Shown: positions 9,596 through 20,375 of the stretch, in pieces
Numbering within the stretch: the stretch's first letter is position 1
How the letters are laid out: every line of letters begins with the position of its first letter
DNA from: Photobacterium chitinilyticum
GTDB taxonomy: Bacteria; Pseudomonadota; Gammaproteobacteria; Enterobacterales; Vibrionaceae
DNA: 64,000 bases
Reading direction: 5' to 3'
NCBI RefSeq assembly: GCF_004104355.1
Contig: NZ_RJLM01000012.1
Coordinates: forward strand, 52,179 to 116,178
Position numbers and translations under genes: made by a program
The notes under the pieces: model-generated
Seen by the model: only the letters and a program-made list of their open reading frames with translations
Databases searched by the model: none
Told to the model about the DNA's origin: nothing

Positions 9596-11083
9596 ATGAT
9601 TCCTGTTGTTGCCCTTGTCGGGCGCCCGAATGTGGGTAAATCGACGTTATTCAACCGTCTTACCCGTACAAGGGATGCGCTGGTTGCAGATTTTCCTGGC
9701 TTAACAAGGGATCGTAAGTACGGTAAAGCTGAGCTCGAAGAGCACGAATTTATTGTTATCGATACCGGTGGTATCGATGGAACCGAAGAAGGTGTTGAAA
9801 CCAAAATGGCTGAGCAGTCATTGGCTGCTATCGAAGAAGCCGATGTTGTGCTGTTCATGGTTGATGGCCGAGCAGGTTTGACCCCAGCCGATGAAGGTAT
9901 TGCCAAACACCTTCGTAGCCGCGAAAAGCCGACTTTCCTTGTGGTTAACAAGGTTGATGGTATTGATGCCGACAGTGCCTGTGCTGATTTTTGGAAGCTG
10001 GGCGTGGATGAAATGTTCCAAATGGCAGCGGCTCAAAACCGTGGGGTTACGGCCCTGATGGAACGTGCACTGGCACCGTTTGCAGAGTCACTGAAAGCAT
10101 CTGAGGATGAAGACGGCGACATTGTTGAGCTTGATTCGGTTGAAGATATTGAAAAAGCCAACTTGTCGGAGGAAGATGCAGAGGCGGCCTATAAGCGCCT
10201 GCAGGAGCAGCCGATTAAGCTGGCAATTATCGGTCGTCCGAATGTTGGTAAATCAACCCTGACGAACCGTATTCTCGGTGAAGAACGTGTCGTTGTGTAC
10301 GATATGCCAGGTACAACGCGCGACTCTATCTATATCCCGATGGAGCGAGATGGTCAGGAATACGTCCTGATTGATACTGCAGGTATTCGCCGCCGTAAGA
10401 ACATGCACCAGGCCGTAGAGAAATTCTCAGTGATTCAAACGCTGAAAGCGGTTGAAGATGCCAACGTGGTGCTGCTTATTATTGATGCACGTGAGAATAT
10501 CTCGGATCAGGATCTGAGCTTGCTGGGTTATGCTCTAAATGCCGGTCGTTCTCTTGTTATTGCTGTTAATAAGTGGGACGGACTGGATAACGAAGTGAAA
10601 GAGCGCGTTAAGTCTGAACTGGACCGCCGTCTTGGTTTCGTTGATTTTGCCCGTATTCACTTTATTTCTGCTCTGCACGGAACCGGTGTTGGTCATTTAT
10701 ATGAGTCAGTACAGGAAGCCTACCAGTCAGCGACGAAGCGTATCAGTACCTCGATGCTGACTCGTATCATGCAGATGGCTCAGGATGATCACCAGCCGCC
10801 GATGGTACGTGGTCGTCGAGTGAAACTAAAATATGCACACGCTGGTGGTTATAACCCGCCGATCGTTGTTGTTCACGGTAACCTAGTGAATGAACTTCCG
10901 GGTTCATATAAGCGGTATCTGATGAACTATTACCGTAAGTCGCTGGAAATGATGGGTACGCCAATTCGTATTCATTTCCAGAGCAGCGAAAACCCATTTG
11001 AAGGTAAGAAGCAAAAGCTGACTGTGTCTCAAGAGCGTCAGCGCAAGCGTCTAACCAGCGTAATTAAAAACCGAGACAAGTAA
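9596..11083 (+). CDS. der: Ribosome-assembly GTPase Der (EngA)
   Basis: Tandem-domain GTPase needed for 50S subunit maturation. The 495-aa product has GTPase domain 1 (GRPNVGKST near residue 8, DTGG, NKVDG), an acidic linker, GTPase domain 2 (second GRPNVGKST near residue 212, [14 protein letters not shown]) and a C-terminal KH-like domain ending in a basic tail. Strong TAAGAGG ribosome site precedes the ATG. Last gene of the hisS group. Confidence 0.97.
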   Translation: MIPVVALVGRPNVGKSTLFNRLTRTRDALVADFPGLTRDRKYGKAELEEHEFIVIDTGGIDGTEEGVETKMAEQSLAAIEEADVVLFMVDGRAGLTPADEGIAKHLRSREKPTFLVVNKVDGIDADSACADFWKLGVDEMFQMAAAQNRGVTALMERALAPFAESLKASEDEDGDIVELDSVEDIEKANLSEEDAEAAYKRLQEQPIKLAIIGRPNVGKSTLTNRILGEERVVVYDMPGTTRDSIYIPMERDGQEYVLIDTAGIRRRKNMHQAVEKFSVIQTLKAVEDANVVLLIIDARENISDQDLSLLGYALNAGRSLVIAVNKWDGLDNEVKERVKSELDRRLGFVDFARIHFISALHGTGVGHLYESVQEAYQSATKRISTSMLTRIMQMAQDDHQPPMVRGRRVKLKYAHAGGYNPPIVVVHGNLVNELPGSYKRYLMNYYRKSLEMMGTPIRIHFQSSENPFEGKKQKLTVSQERQRKRLTSVIKNRDK

Positions 11084-11131
11084 GCGTAGTATCTGTACGC
11101 GGAGTGATCTTATATCGCTTTCTGTTTCGAG

Positions 11132-11160
11132 AAACCCAGCCTTAGGTTGGGTTTTTTTAT
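11132..11160 (+). terminator. Rho-independent terminator after der
   Basis: Stem AAACCCA / TGGGTTT, extended inward by GCC/GGT around a TTA loop, followed by a run of T. Confidence 0.88.
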
Positions 11161-11222
11161 GCGTTGGAGTTTGTATATTGGTATAAAATACCGAGATTAC
11201 ATGTAGCTGCAAAGGAAAGACA

Positions 11223-12098
11223 ATGTCAGGTGTTACCCCAACCCAAGTGTTATTTGCCAAACAACAGTGGCAAGCGATGGCTGAAGTTCAGTTATGTATT
11301 CCAGCCGAGCAAGAGGGAAGTTGGTTGGTAACCGATCAGACCCCTTTTCATCCTGTTAGCCACATTTGGCCTGACCATCCTGCCGATCAGGGTGTGGTCA
11401 TTATTGATGGCAAATGCCATGATGTTGTCGGCTGCTATACGGGAGCTGTTGATCTGGCTACCGGCGAACTGTATGTCGGCGCTGCTATCCCCGTTAAACG
11501 CGATACGGAAGGTTGGGCATTTGTCGTTGTTCATCATATTCAACCTGTTATGGAACTTGTTGTCGGCAGCCAGGTTGAGCTGATAGTTGATAAAATCTAT
11601 CAGCAGGCGCTGAGCCGAGGGCACAGCGGAGGACACCTATCTTCATTGGCATTGAATAAGGTGCTGCATCATGACTTCTGGCGTAAAGATGCGTCACGCA
11701 AAGATGAATTAGGGCACTACGACTTTCATAGCTACGCTCAGATCCAAAGCCGTGTTTCGGAAGACTGCAGTACGGATACCTACCGTCTGGGCAAAACGTT
11801 GCGTAAAAGAGGCCTGAATAGTGCTGATCTTCTGCAGCGCCTGAGCGAGGTAGAGGCCAAGGTTAATCAGCAGCTGGAAGTATGGCGTCAGGCTGGTGCT
11901 GCCGTGATGATACGTTGCGAAGGGAAGGCGCTGACCGATTCAAGATACTGGCTTTGTGAGATTGAAAATGGAGTGCTGATTGAAATTCCGTGTGGCGGAA
12001 CACATATTCAGTCTCTGACCGATTACAGCAAGCTGGAGGTTGAGTTTCAGCAAGTCAGCGACCAAGAGCTGGTGATGCTAACCAAAACAGATGGCTAA
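11223..12098 (+). CDS. Stand-alone alanyl-tRNA editing domain (AlaX-like)
   Basis: Probably a cytosolic zinc-dependent deacylase that hydrolyses mischarged Ser- or Gly-tRNA-Ala, related to the AlaRS editing domain. The 291-aa protein keeps the two metal-binding motifs of that family: HSGGHLSS (H134, H138) and CGGTHIQS (C257, H261). The N-terminal 110 residues form a beta-rich domain I cannot assign further. It has its own AAGGAAAG ribosome site and is separated from der by a terminator. The first motif differs from the usual HTAxH, so specificity may differ. Confidence 0.75.
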   Translation: MSGVTPTQVLFAKQQWQAMAEVQLCIPAEQEGSWLVTDQTPFHPVSHIWPDHPADQGVVIIDGKCHDVVGCYTGAVDLATGELYVGAAIPVKRDTEGWAFVVVHHIQPVMELVVGSQVELIVDKIYQQALSRGHSGGHLSSLALNKVLHHDFWRKDASRKDELGHYDFHSYAQIQSRVSEDCSTDTYRLGKTLRKRGLNSADLLQRLSEVEAKVNQQLEVWRQAGAAVMIRCEGKALTDSRYWLCEIENGVLIEIPCGGTHIQSLTDYSKLEVEFQQVSDQELVMLTKTDG

Positions 12099-12278
12099 AT
12101 GCTACCGCGATAAATGTGCAGGCAAGAAATGCATCGGAGTGATTTATTTCTTGCTTGATCTTCTCGTTAAACTCAAAAGAATAAGATATATATATCGCCA
12201 CAAATCCAAAAACAGAACATGTAACTTATGCTTTCGGGATGTGTATTGATAAATGTTCTTTTGATACCTGATCGCTGA

Positions 12279-13283
12279 TCACCGTGGCTTTTTAAGTTGA
12301 TCAACAGATTCACGAACGATCAAGCTGCCTGAAAATAAATCAACTTCGCTGATCTTATCCCCTTTTAACAGTCGCATTGCTTGCTCAATAGCGGTTTGTG
12401 CCATGGCATCTACCGGAAGCATGATGCTCGATAGGCTAGGTATCAAGAATGGGCCTGCAGGATCGTTGTCAAAACCCATCACTGAAATTTCTTCCGGTAC
12501 GTTGATGCCTGCCTCGTGCAATGCGCGGATGGCACCCATCGCCATGCTGTCATTGGCAGCAAAGAGAGCACTGAACGGTTGATTGCTGTCAAGCAGGGCC
12601 TGACAGGCGTGATAACCGCTTTGGGTGTAATAGTTGCCGTGATATATACCGCAAAGCGGCAGATGATGCTTGGCCAGCGTATCTTTGAATCCCTGTAGTC
12701 GCAGGCTGGAATTAACCGAGTTTTCAGGGCCGCTGATGCAGGCAATCTTGTTGTGCCCCTTTGCAATTAAAAACTCAGTGGCATTACAGGCAGCCTGATA
12801 TTGGTCGAAACAGATACAGCGCGGCTCAAAACCTTCGACCATCTGGTTTATCACAATCAAAGGAACTGGCAGGCTTTCCATGAGCGTCTTTAGTTTTTCG
12901 GCGGGCATTTTTCGGGTGTAGAGGATAACTGCGTCGACTTTGCGTTCGACCAGACTGTGGATGGCTTTCTCCTCTGACTGCGGGCTGTGGCCGCCATCCA
13001 TGATCAGCAGCTGTTTCCCGTCATTGGCGCTGGTTTCAGATGCCTTGCGCATTAGGCTGCTGAAATAGGCACCTTCAAAGGCAGAAACAACCAGCCCCAA
13101 TGTATTGGTACAGTTGGTCGCCAACGCGCGGGCCAGACTATTGGGCTTGTACCCTAATGTGTTTATGGCTTGATAAACGGCATCGGCAGTGGATTTTTTG
13201 ACTTGTCCGGTGTTGTTGAGCACACGGGATACCGTGGCTTTGGAGACTCCGGCAAGCTTACATACATCGTTAATCGTTGCCAT
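12279..13283 (-). CDS. LacI/GalR-family transcriptional repressor
   Basis: Sugar-responsive repressor. The 334-aa product begins ATINDVCKLAGVSKATVSRVLN, the LacI-type helix-turn-helix and hinge (about residues 1-60), followed by a periplasmic-binding-protein-like sensor domain (to about 330). The frame extends 34 codons further upstream, but the ATG at 13283 places the helix-turn-helix at the very N-terminus as in the family and has CAGGAAT about 10 bases before it. It lies 126 bases downstream of a GH1 glycosidase on the same strand and probably controls it through the operator near 14902-14926. It resembles AscG/CelR-type regulators of beta-glucosides, by inference. Confidence 0.9.
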   Translation of the reverse strand: MATINDVCKLAGVSKATVSRVLNNTGQVKKSTADAVYQAINTLGYKPNSLARALATNCTNTLGLVVSAFEGAYFSSLMRKASETSANDGKQLLIMDGGHSPQSEEKAIHSLVERKVDAVILYTRKMPAEKLKTLMESLPVPLIVINQMVEGFEPRCICFDQYQAACNATEFLIAKGHNKIACISGPENSVNSSLRLQGFKDTLAKHHLPLCGIYHGNYYTQSGYHACQALLDSNQPFSALFAANDSMAMGAIRALHEAGINVPEEISVMGFDNDPAGPFLIPSLSSIMLPVDAMAQTAIEQAMRLLKGDKISEVDLFSGSLIVRESVDQLKKPR

Positions 13284-13409
13284 GGGTAAATCGATTCCTG
13301 AAGATAGTGCCAAACTGAAAGGGTAATGCCCGAGCAAAGCACGAGATGGCGTATTGTCGGGCATGATCCTTGTTTGGATCAACAATGATTTATCTTTTGT
13401 TGAGTGGTG

Positions 13410-14846
13410 CTATCGAGTCACGCCATTCGACTGGATCACTTTTTGATACCAGAAGAATGATTTCTTGCGTTGACGTGTCAGCTCTTTATCGCGATCGACA
13501 TAGACAAAACCATATTGTTTTTGGTATCCGTTTAGCCAGCTAAGCAAGTCAATGAAAGACCACGGATAGTAGCCACGTACATCGATGCCTTGCTTAATCG
13601 CTGATTCAGCGGCAGCAATGTGGCTCGACAGGTAATCGATACGCGGGTTGTCAAGTACTTCACCGTCTACGATAGGATCTTTGGCTCCCAGTCCGTTTTC
13701 GGTGATATAGAAAGGAATATCGCCATAGCGCTCTTTCAGCCGCATCATGCCGATGCAAAGCCCTTCTGGATAAATTTCCCAGTCCCAGTCGGTATAGGTT
13801 GATTCGGGGTTGTGGACGAACTTGAACAGTCCCTTGAAGCCAAATGCTTGTCCCGACCCTTTTGTGCCTGTGGTATTGATTGTGGTGTTATCTATATCTG
13901 GGTTGGCCGCAACCCATTCTCGTTTGTAGTAATTCACGCCGATAAAGTCACAAATATTGTCTTTGAGCAGTGCTTCATCGTCAGGGGCAAACTCGGGAAC
14001 GCCCCAAGTTAGCTGAGCCATATTAAGAATATGCGGCGGGTATTCGCCCTTGAGCACCGGATCGTAGAGCCAGTGGGTCAGAAGATCATCGGCCAGTATG
14101 CAGGCGGCGATATCTTCCGGGCTATTGGTGATCGGATCATGTGGTTGCATGACGTTTACAAAACCGATTTGGCCATTGTCCGGAATAAGTCCTTGGGCCC
14201 GATACTGGCGGAATGTCTTGACGGCTTTGGCATGGGCGATAAAGACATGGTGGCAGGCTTGGATACCGCGCTTGGGATCCGCTAGCCCCGGTGGGTGCGC
14301 GCCAGTAAAGTAACCCATACCAATAAAAATCAGGGTCTCATTGAAGGTTGACCAAAGCTCGACGCGATCACCAAACTCGTTATAGCACAAACGGGCATAC
14401 TGCTCGAATGCATCGATGGTTTTGCGGCTTTCCCAGCCGCCGATGTCTTGCAGGGCCTGAGGTAAATCCCAGTGATATAACGTGATCATGGGTTTGATGC
14501 CGTGCTTTAGTAGTTCATCAATCAGGTCGCTGTAGAATTTAATACCAGCGGCGTTGGCCTTGCCATGGCCTTCAGGCAGCAAGCGCGGCCAGCTGATTGA
14601 AAAGCGATAGCTTTGCAGGCCAGCCTCCGCCATGAGCGCAACATCTTCCTTAAAGCGATGGTAGTGATCCGCGGCGATATCACCGTTGGTGCCTTCGTGG
14701 GTGGTATTTGGCTGGTGAGAAAAAACATCCCAGATTGACGGTCCTTTCCCGTCAGCATCATGGGCACCTTCTATCTGGTAGGCCGCTGATGCAGCTCCCC
14801 ACAAGAAACTGTCAGGGAACACAGACGCATTCTTTTCTCTAGTCAT
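13410..14846 (-). CDS. Family GH1 beta-glucosidase / 6-phospho-beta-glucosidase
   Basis: Cytosolic retaining glycosidase that cleaves beta-glucosides or their 6-phosphates. The 478-aa product has GH1 hallmarks: FLWGAASAAYQIEGA near the start, acid/base E170 in TFNE and nucleophile E383 in ITENGLG. The C-terminal segment DLLSWLNGYQKQYGFVYVD lacks the FEW of plain beta-glucosidases and, from memory, resembles the B. subtilis GmuD-type phospho-glucosidases. No PTS permease or sugar transporter is adjacent. GAAGGTAA lies about 8 bases before the ATG. Substrate is uncertain. Confidence 0.88.
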   Translation of the reverse strand: MTREKNASVFPDSFLWGAASAAYQIEGAHDADGKGPSIWDVFSHQPNTTHEGTNGDIAADHYHRFKEDVALMAEAGLQSYRFSISWPRLLPEGHGKANAAGIKFYSDLIDELLKHGIKPMITLYHWDLPQALQDIGGWESRKTIDAFEQYARLCYNEFGDRVELWSTFNETLIFIGMGYFTGAHPPGLADPKRGIQACHHVFIAHAKAVKTFRQYRAQGLIPDNGQIGFVNVMQPHDPITNSPEDIAACILADDLLTHWLYDPVLKGEYPPHILNMAQLTWGVPEFAPDDEALLKDNICDFIGVNYYKREWVAANPDIDNTTINTTGTKGSGQAFGFKGLFKFVHNPESTYTDWDWEIYPEGLCIGMMRLKERYGDIPFYITENGLGAKDPIVDGEVLDNPRIDYLSSHIAAAESAIKQGIDVRGYYPWSFIDLLSWLNGYQKQYGFVYVDRDKELTRQRKKSFFWYQKVIQSNGVTR

Positions 14847-14895
14847 AGCTGGATTACCTTCGTGATTAATGAACAGGACAGCATTACTCTAGCTT

Positions 14896-14932
14896 AAAAA
14901 TGAAACCGGTCACAGAAACCGGTTTCATTTTT
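14896..14932. promoter_or_regulatory. LacI-type operator cluster upstream of the GH1-lacI pair
   Basis: A 12-bp perfect palindrome GAAACCGGTTTC (14915-14926) has the central CG typical of LacI-family operators. A second half-match TGAAACCGGTCACA begins 13 bases earlier, and together they form a 15-bp-arm inverted repeat (14896-14910 with 14918-14932, 7-base loop). It lies about 50-85 bases upstream of the GH1 ATG, where it would block the promoter. Confidence 0.75.
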
Positions 14933-15073
14933 ATCGGTAGCGTGAACCTGATCGGAAAGATCGTGAAAATGAGATGGATCAAATGGCAATTGTATCTCCT
15001 CGCTTTTTCGTTGCGCTATGTTGGTGAATCACCGATTATTGGGGGAATTAACCATTTAAATAGGAAAAAGACG

Positions 15074-15298
15074 ATGAACGAAAATAACTGTCCAGGCTGC
15101 CAAAGTCCTCTGAGCTGGAAAGACGGTCAGTATTATTGTGAAGCCTGTCAGCACCCGGTAAAGAAAAAGGCATTTTGTCCCGATTGTGAAGACGAGCTGG
15201 AAAAGCTGCAGGCTTGCGGCTCAGCGAGCTATTTCTGCAATCACTGTAATGAGCTGAAGTCCAAGTCTCGTGTCAAAGTGGTTTTCGAGTTCGCTTGA
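15074..15298 (+). CDS. yfgJ: YfgJ-type zinc-ribbon protein
   Basis: Small protein of unknown role with two zinc ribbons. The 74-aa product has paired cysteine motifs CPGCQSPL...CEACQHPV and CPDCEDEL...CNHCNEL, collinear with E. coli YfgJ, which also sits near xseA and guaB. The open frame extends upstream to 14900, but that part is not zinc-ribbon sequence and runs through the operator; the ATG at 15074 with AGGAAA upstream is chosen. Confidence 0.85.
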   Translation: MNENNCPGCQSPLSWKDGQYYCEACQHPVKKKAFCPDCEDELEKLQACGSASYFCNHCNELKSKSRVKVVFEFA

Positions 15299-15445
15299 TC
15301 AATATGATGACTGGTGGTTAACCGTAGCATCTGTATTGGTTTCCCTTACCTTCTTGGTTATATCTGGTTGTATATCTAGCTAAAGAGTCGATACAGACTA
15401 ATACTTAACAGTGGCAAATCTTGTCAGAGCAAGGTAATCTTCATT

Positions 15446-15464
15446 GATAATGGTTATCATTACG
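15446..15464 (+). promoter_or_regulatory. Fur box upstream of the dual-ATPase ABC gene
   Basis: GATAATGGTTATCATTACG matches the 19-bp E. coli Fur consensus at 15 of 19 positions, and the 15-mer TGATAATGGTTATCA around it matches the 7-1-7 form except for one base. A TTGTCA (15421-15426) could be the -35, placing the Fur site over the -10 region. It is 32 bases before the ABC gene start. Confidence 0.75.
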
Positions 15465-15495
15465 ATACCTGTGTTCACTGATAGGGATTATTGGT

Positions 15496-17109
15496 ATGAC
15501 ATCAGCTTTTCCACTTTTGCAAGTCAACAACCTTTCTGTTTCGTTTCAAATGGAAGATGAAACCGTCGAGGCGGTGAGGAATATTTCATTTCAGCTTGAA
15601 AAGGGTCATACGCTGGCACTGGTCGGTGAATCCGGTTCGGGCAAGTCGGTATCTTCCAGCAGTATTATGGGGCTGTTGCCATCCAATGCGGTGATTTCAG
15701 CCGAGAGCTCCGTTAGCTTTCAGCAGCAGGAGTTGCTGACGATGTCTGAAAAATCACTGCGACGTGTTCGTGGCGATCGGATTGCGATGATTTTTCAAGA
15801 GCCGATGACTTCGCTTAACCCGTATATGCCGATAGGGGAACAAGTGGCTGAAGCGATTGTTTGCCACCGTAAGGTGTCACGCAAAGAAGCCTTGGCCGAA
15901 ACATTGGCACTATTTAATAAGGTGCAGTTGCCCGAGCCAGAAAAAAGACTGCGACATTACCCGCATGAGTTCTCTGGTGGCCAGCTGCAGCGGATCATGA
16001 TTGCCATGGCGCTGGCGAATAAGCCCGATATTCTTGTGGCCGACGAGCCAACCACGGCATTGGACGTGACGGTACAGGGTGAAGTGCTGAAGTTGCTGAA
16101 AGACATCCAGGCCGAGATGGGAATGGCGATTTTATTTATTACCCACGATCTGGGAGTGGTAAAGCACTTTGCCGATGATGTGGTGGTGATGTGCAAGGGC
16201 GAGGTCGTTGAAACCGGGAATGTTCGCCAGATATTTAATGACCCTCGTCACAGTTACACCAAAATGTTACTGGATGCTGAGCCTAAAGCTCATGGACCTT
16301 CCGAAGAGACTCACTCATCAAACGTGTTGGAGGCTGAAAACATCAGAGTGAAGTATGTACTGAAAACGAATTGGTTCGGTGTAGAAACGGAGTACCTTGA
16401 GGCGGTAAAAGGGATCAGTTTGGCTGTACGCCCTGGGCAGACGGTCGGAATTGTCGGTGAGTCCGGTTCCGGAAAATCAACGTTGGGCAGGGCTTTGATG
16501 CAGTTACTCCCCTCTACCGGCAACATTCTTTTCGAAGGACAGAGTGTCCGCACGATGACTGAGAAACAGCGTTATGAACTGAAGCGAAACATGCAGATGG
16601 TGTTCCAGGATCCCTATGGTTCGTTGTCGCCGAGAATGACGGTCGGAGAAATTATTACCGAGCCGCTCACGGTGTTTTCTGATTTGACCAAGCAAGAGCG
16701 TATGCAGCGTGCCCGTCAGGCATTGGAAGAGGTCCGCTTGGAGCCGAGTTGTATCAATCGCTATCCTCATGAGTTTTCGGGAGGACAACGGCAGCGGATT
16801 GCTATTGCACGGGCATTGATCATGGAGCCGCAGTTTATCCTGCTTGATGAACCTACATCAGCACTTGATCGCTCTGTGCAATTGACGGTATTGGAGCTAC
16901 TGAAAGATATTCAGAAACGACATAATATTGGCTATCTGTTTATCAGCCATGATCTGTCGGTAATACGGGCGATATCGGATGAAGTGATTGTGATGCAGCA
17001 CGGAGAAGTGGTAGAGCGAGGCACGGCACAACAAGTGTTTGATGCGCCGCAGCAGGCGTATACCCAACGTTTGATTAACGCCTGTATGTTAATTGATGAT
17101 GTAGCCTGA
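15496..17109 (+). CDS. Dual ATP-binding-domain ABC transporter protein, peptide/YejF-GsiA type
   Basis: Two fused peptide-importer-type ATPase domains in 537 aa. Domain 1: Walker A GESGSGKS (about residue 42), signature FSGGQLQRIMIA, Walker B region DEPTTALD. Domain 2: GESGSGKST, FSGGQRQRIAIA, DEPTSALD. All catalytic motifs are intact. The partner permeases and binding protein normally encoded alongside (yejABE, gsiBCD) are absent here, so it must work with subunits encoded elsewhere. A strong Fur box precedes it, implying iron-repressed expression and perhaps uptake of an iron-related compound. AGGGATT precedes the ATG. Convergent with xseA. Confidence 0.88.
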   Translation: MTSAFPLLQVNNLSVSFQMEDETVEAVRNISFQLEKGHTLALVGESGSGKSVSSSSIMGLLPSNAVISAESSVSFQQQELLTMSEKSLRRVRGDRIAMIFQEPMTSLNPYMPIGEQVAEAIVCHRKVSRKEALAETLALFNKVQLPEPEKRLRHYPHEFSGGQLQRIMIAMALANKPDILVADEPTTALDVTVQGEVLKLLKDIQAEMGMAILFITHDLGVVKHFADDVVVMCKGEVVETGNVRQIFNDPRHSYTKMLLDAEPKAHGPSEETHSSNVLEAENIRVKYVLKTNWFGVETEYLEAVKGISLAVRPGQTVGIVGESGSGKSTLGRALMQLLPSTGNILFEGQSVRTMTEKQRYELKRNMQMVFQDPYGSLSPRMTVGEIITEPLTVFSDLTKQERMQRARQALEEVRLEPSCINRYPHEFSGGQRQRIAIARALIMEPQFILLDEPTSALDRSVQLTVLELLKDIQKRHNIGYLFISHDLSVIRAISDEVIVMQHGEVVERGTAQQVFDAPQQAYTQRLINACMLIDDVA

Positions 17110-17148
17110 TCGGCGAAGTTAATGTGCTAATCTGATAAATACAGAAAG

Positions 17149-17175
17149 AAACGCCGTTTTTGCGGCGTTTTTTGA
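17149..17175. terminator. Bidirectional terminator between the ABC gene and xseA
   Basis: Eight-bp stem AAACGCCG / CGGCGTTT with a 6-base loop, T-run on the plus side and A-rich flank serving the minus side. Confidence 0.85.
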
Positions 17176-17190
17176 TTCTGGCTGTGTAAC

Positions 17191-18534
17191 TTACTCGCTG
17201 ACGACAGAGCGGATCTCACCGTCAGCCACCTTGGTATGCAAGGTATCTCCGGATTGAACCTGATCAGCACTGCGGATCACTTTGCCTTTATCGTTGCGAG
17301 TAATGGAGTAGCCTCGTCCCAAGGTTGCCAGCGGGCTGACTGCTTCAAGTTTTTCTGCGGCCATGGCCAGTTTATGGCTGGCATTGAGCAGGCGACGATC
17401 CATCGTATCTAGCAGACGATGATGTGCTTTCTCAAGCCGGTTGCTCTGTAGTTTTAGCGTCTGGGCCGGCGAGTGCAGGGCCAGCTTATGATCGGCACGG
17501 CTGATATGCTGTTGGTGATTGCTGAGCAGCTGGTGCATTGCCCGCTCCATCCGGTTCGACAGTTCATCAAGGTGCTGTTGCTGTTGGTTCAGCCGTACTT
17601 GCGGGTGCTGGCGGTCTAGCCTGTGTTGCAGCTTCACCACCGTTGCCTGTCTGCCTGTCAGGTAGTGGCGCATTGCATGATGTAACTGCTGGGTTTTCTG
17701 GTTGATTTTCTGGATCTGGTGGGTCATATCACGACTGATCAGCTCAGCCGCCGCTGATGGCGTCGGGGCCCTTACGTCGGCAACAAAATCTGCAATCGTG
17801 ACATCCACTTCGTGGCCGACTGCACTGACAATCGGGATCTGGCTGGCGGCTATGGTTCGGGCAACGATTTCTTCGTTGAATGCCCACAGATCTTCCAGCG
17901 AGCCACCACCACGGCCAACAATCAGGACATCGCACTCCTGGCGGGCATTGGCTCGGCCAATTGCCTGGGCGATTGAAATTGCAGAACCTTCACCTTGCAC
18001 CATCGTCGGATATACGATGATAGGCAGGCCGGGATCCCGTCGTTGCAGAACATTGAGAATATCGTGCAGGGCGGCACCGGTTTTCGAGGTGACGACTCCG
18101 ACGCGTTTCGGTTGCTCAGGCAGAGGCTTCTTTTGTGACTGGGCAAACAGCCCTTCAGCCGCCAGTGACATCTTTAGTTGTTCGAATTGCTGCTGCAGGC
18201 GACCGTCACCTTCAGGTTGCATACTTTCGATGATCAGCTGGTAATCACCTCGAGGTTCATACAGAGAGAGCCTCGCTTTCACTAATACCTGGGAGCCATT
18301 GGCTGGTTTAAATGTGACGCGGCGGTTGCTGCCCCGGAACATGGCACATTTGACCTGAGCCCGTGAGTCTTTGAGCGTAAAGTACCAGTGGCCAGATACA
18401 GGCATTGACAGATTCGACAGTTCACCGACTAGCCAGACAACGCCCATTTCATTCTCTAGAATGAAACGAACCTGTGCATTAAGGCTGGAAACGGTATAGA
18501 TACGATCGTTGGATTGGGTCTGTTGGGCGAACAT
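17191..18534 (-). CDS. xseA: Exodeoxyribonuclease VII large subunit
   Basis: Catalytic subunit of the single-strand exonuclease that works with XseB (encoded here near 49400). The 447-aa product has an N-terminal OB-fold ([27 protein letters not shown]-like [16 protein letters not shown]), the catalytic core [45 protein letters not shown] as separate blocks, and a long coiled-coil C-terminal half. Start is uncertain: ATG at 18534 is used; GTG codons at 18540 and 18552 are possible and none has a clear ribosome site. Divergent from guaB. Confidence 0.93.
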   Translation of the reverse strand: MFAQQTQSNDRIYTVSSLNAQVRFILENEMGVVWLVGELSNLSMPVSGHWYFTLKDSRAQVKCAMFRGSNRRVTFKPANGSQVLVKARLSLYEPRGDYQLIIESMQPEGDGRLQQQFEQLKMSLAAEGLFAQSQKKPLPEQPKRVGVVTSKTGAALHDILNVLQRRDPGLPIIVYPTMVQGEGSAISIAQAIGRANARQECDVLIVGRGGGSLEDLWAFNEEIVARTIAASQIPIVSAVGHEVDVTIADFVADVRAPTPSAAAELISRDMTHQIQKINQKTQQLHHAMRHYLTGRQATVVKLQHRLDRQHPQVRLNQQQQHLDELSNRMERAMHQLLSNHQQHISRADHKLALHSPAQTLKLQSNRLEKAHHRLLDTMDRRLLNASHKLAMAAEKLEAVSPLATLGRGYSITRNDKGKVIRSADQVQSGDTLHTKVADGEIRSVVSE

Positions 18535-18716
18535 AGTCACGAGGCGAGACACCTGTTATGAGAGGTTAAGTAGTGAGCGAGAAAGTGGTGATAAATGAGT
18601 AGGCAGATCATTGGACAGATCTTGGCCGTATTGTCATAACCGTAGCACCGGAAACTTAACCGAAATATATTACGCATCAAGCAAAAAGTGTCAAGAAAAA
18701 AAAGTAATTTTTTTGT

Positions 18717-18744
18717 GGCTAAACGATTGCTCTCCCCGTATAAT
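18717..18744 (+). promoter_or_regulatory. guaB promoter with a weak PurR-like site
   Basis: A TATAAT -10 at 18739-18744 lies 54 bases before guaB. A degenerate PurR-like sequence around AAACGATTGC (18717-18732) matches 7 of 11 fixed consensus positions, so the operator is doubtful. Downstream, GCAATAT (18751-18757) and ATATTGC (18791-18797) could pair across the leader just before the ATG. Confidence 0.45.
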
Positions 18745-18789
18745 TTGTTCGCAATATTTTATCCTCCTTTAAACCATAACTCGGTGTGA

Positions 18790-20262
<1,473 letters not shown>

Positions 20263-20287
20263 TTTTCACCAAGCGCACTGTTGCTTG

Positions 20288-20345
20288 AGGAAAACGTTTG
20301 CCTAAACGGGAAACTTGTATAAGATCGGGGGCGTTTTTAGCCCCC
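20288..20345 (+). promoter_or_regulatory. PurR box, promoter and hairpin upstream of guaA
   Basis: AGGAAAACGTTTGCCT (20288-20303) matches 10 of 11 fixed positions of the PurR consensus ANGCAANCGNTTNCNT. It overlaps a GTTTGC (20296-20301) that is 16 bases from a TATAAG -10 (20318-20323). A GGGGGC/GCCCCC hairpin (20327-20345) follows and may end guaB transcripts or shape the guaA leader. Confidence 0.7.
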
Positions 20346-20375
20346 AAATTTCAATTATTTTGAGACTGCTCGATA

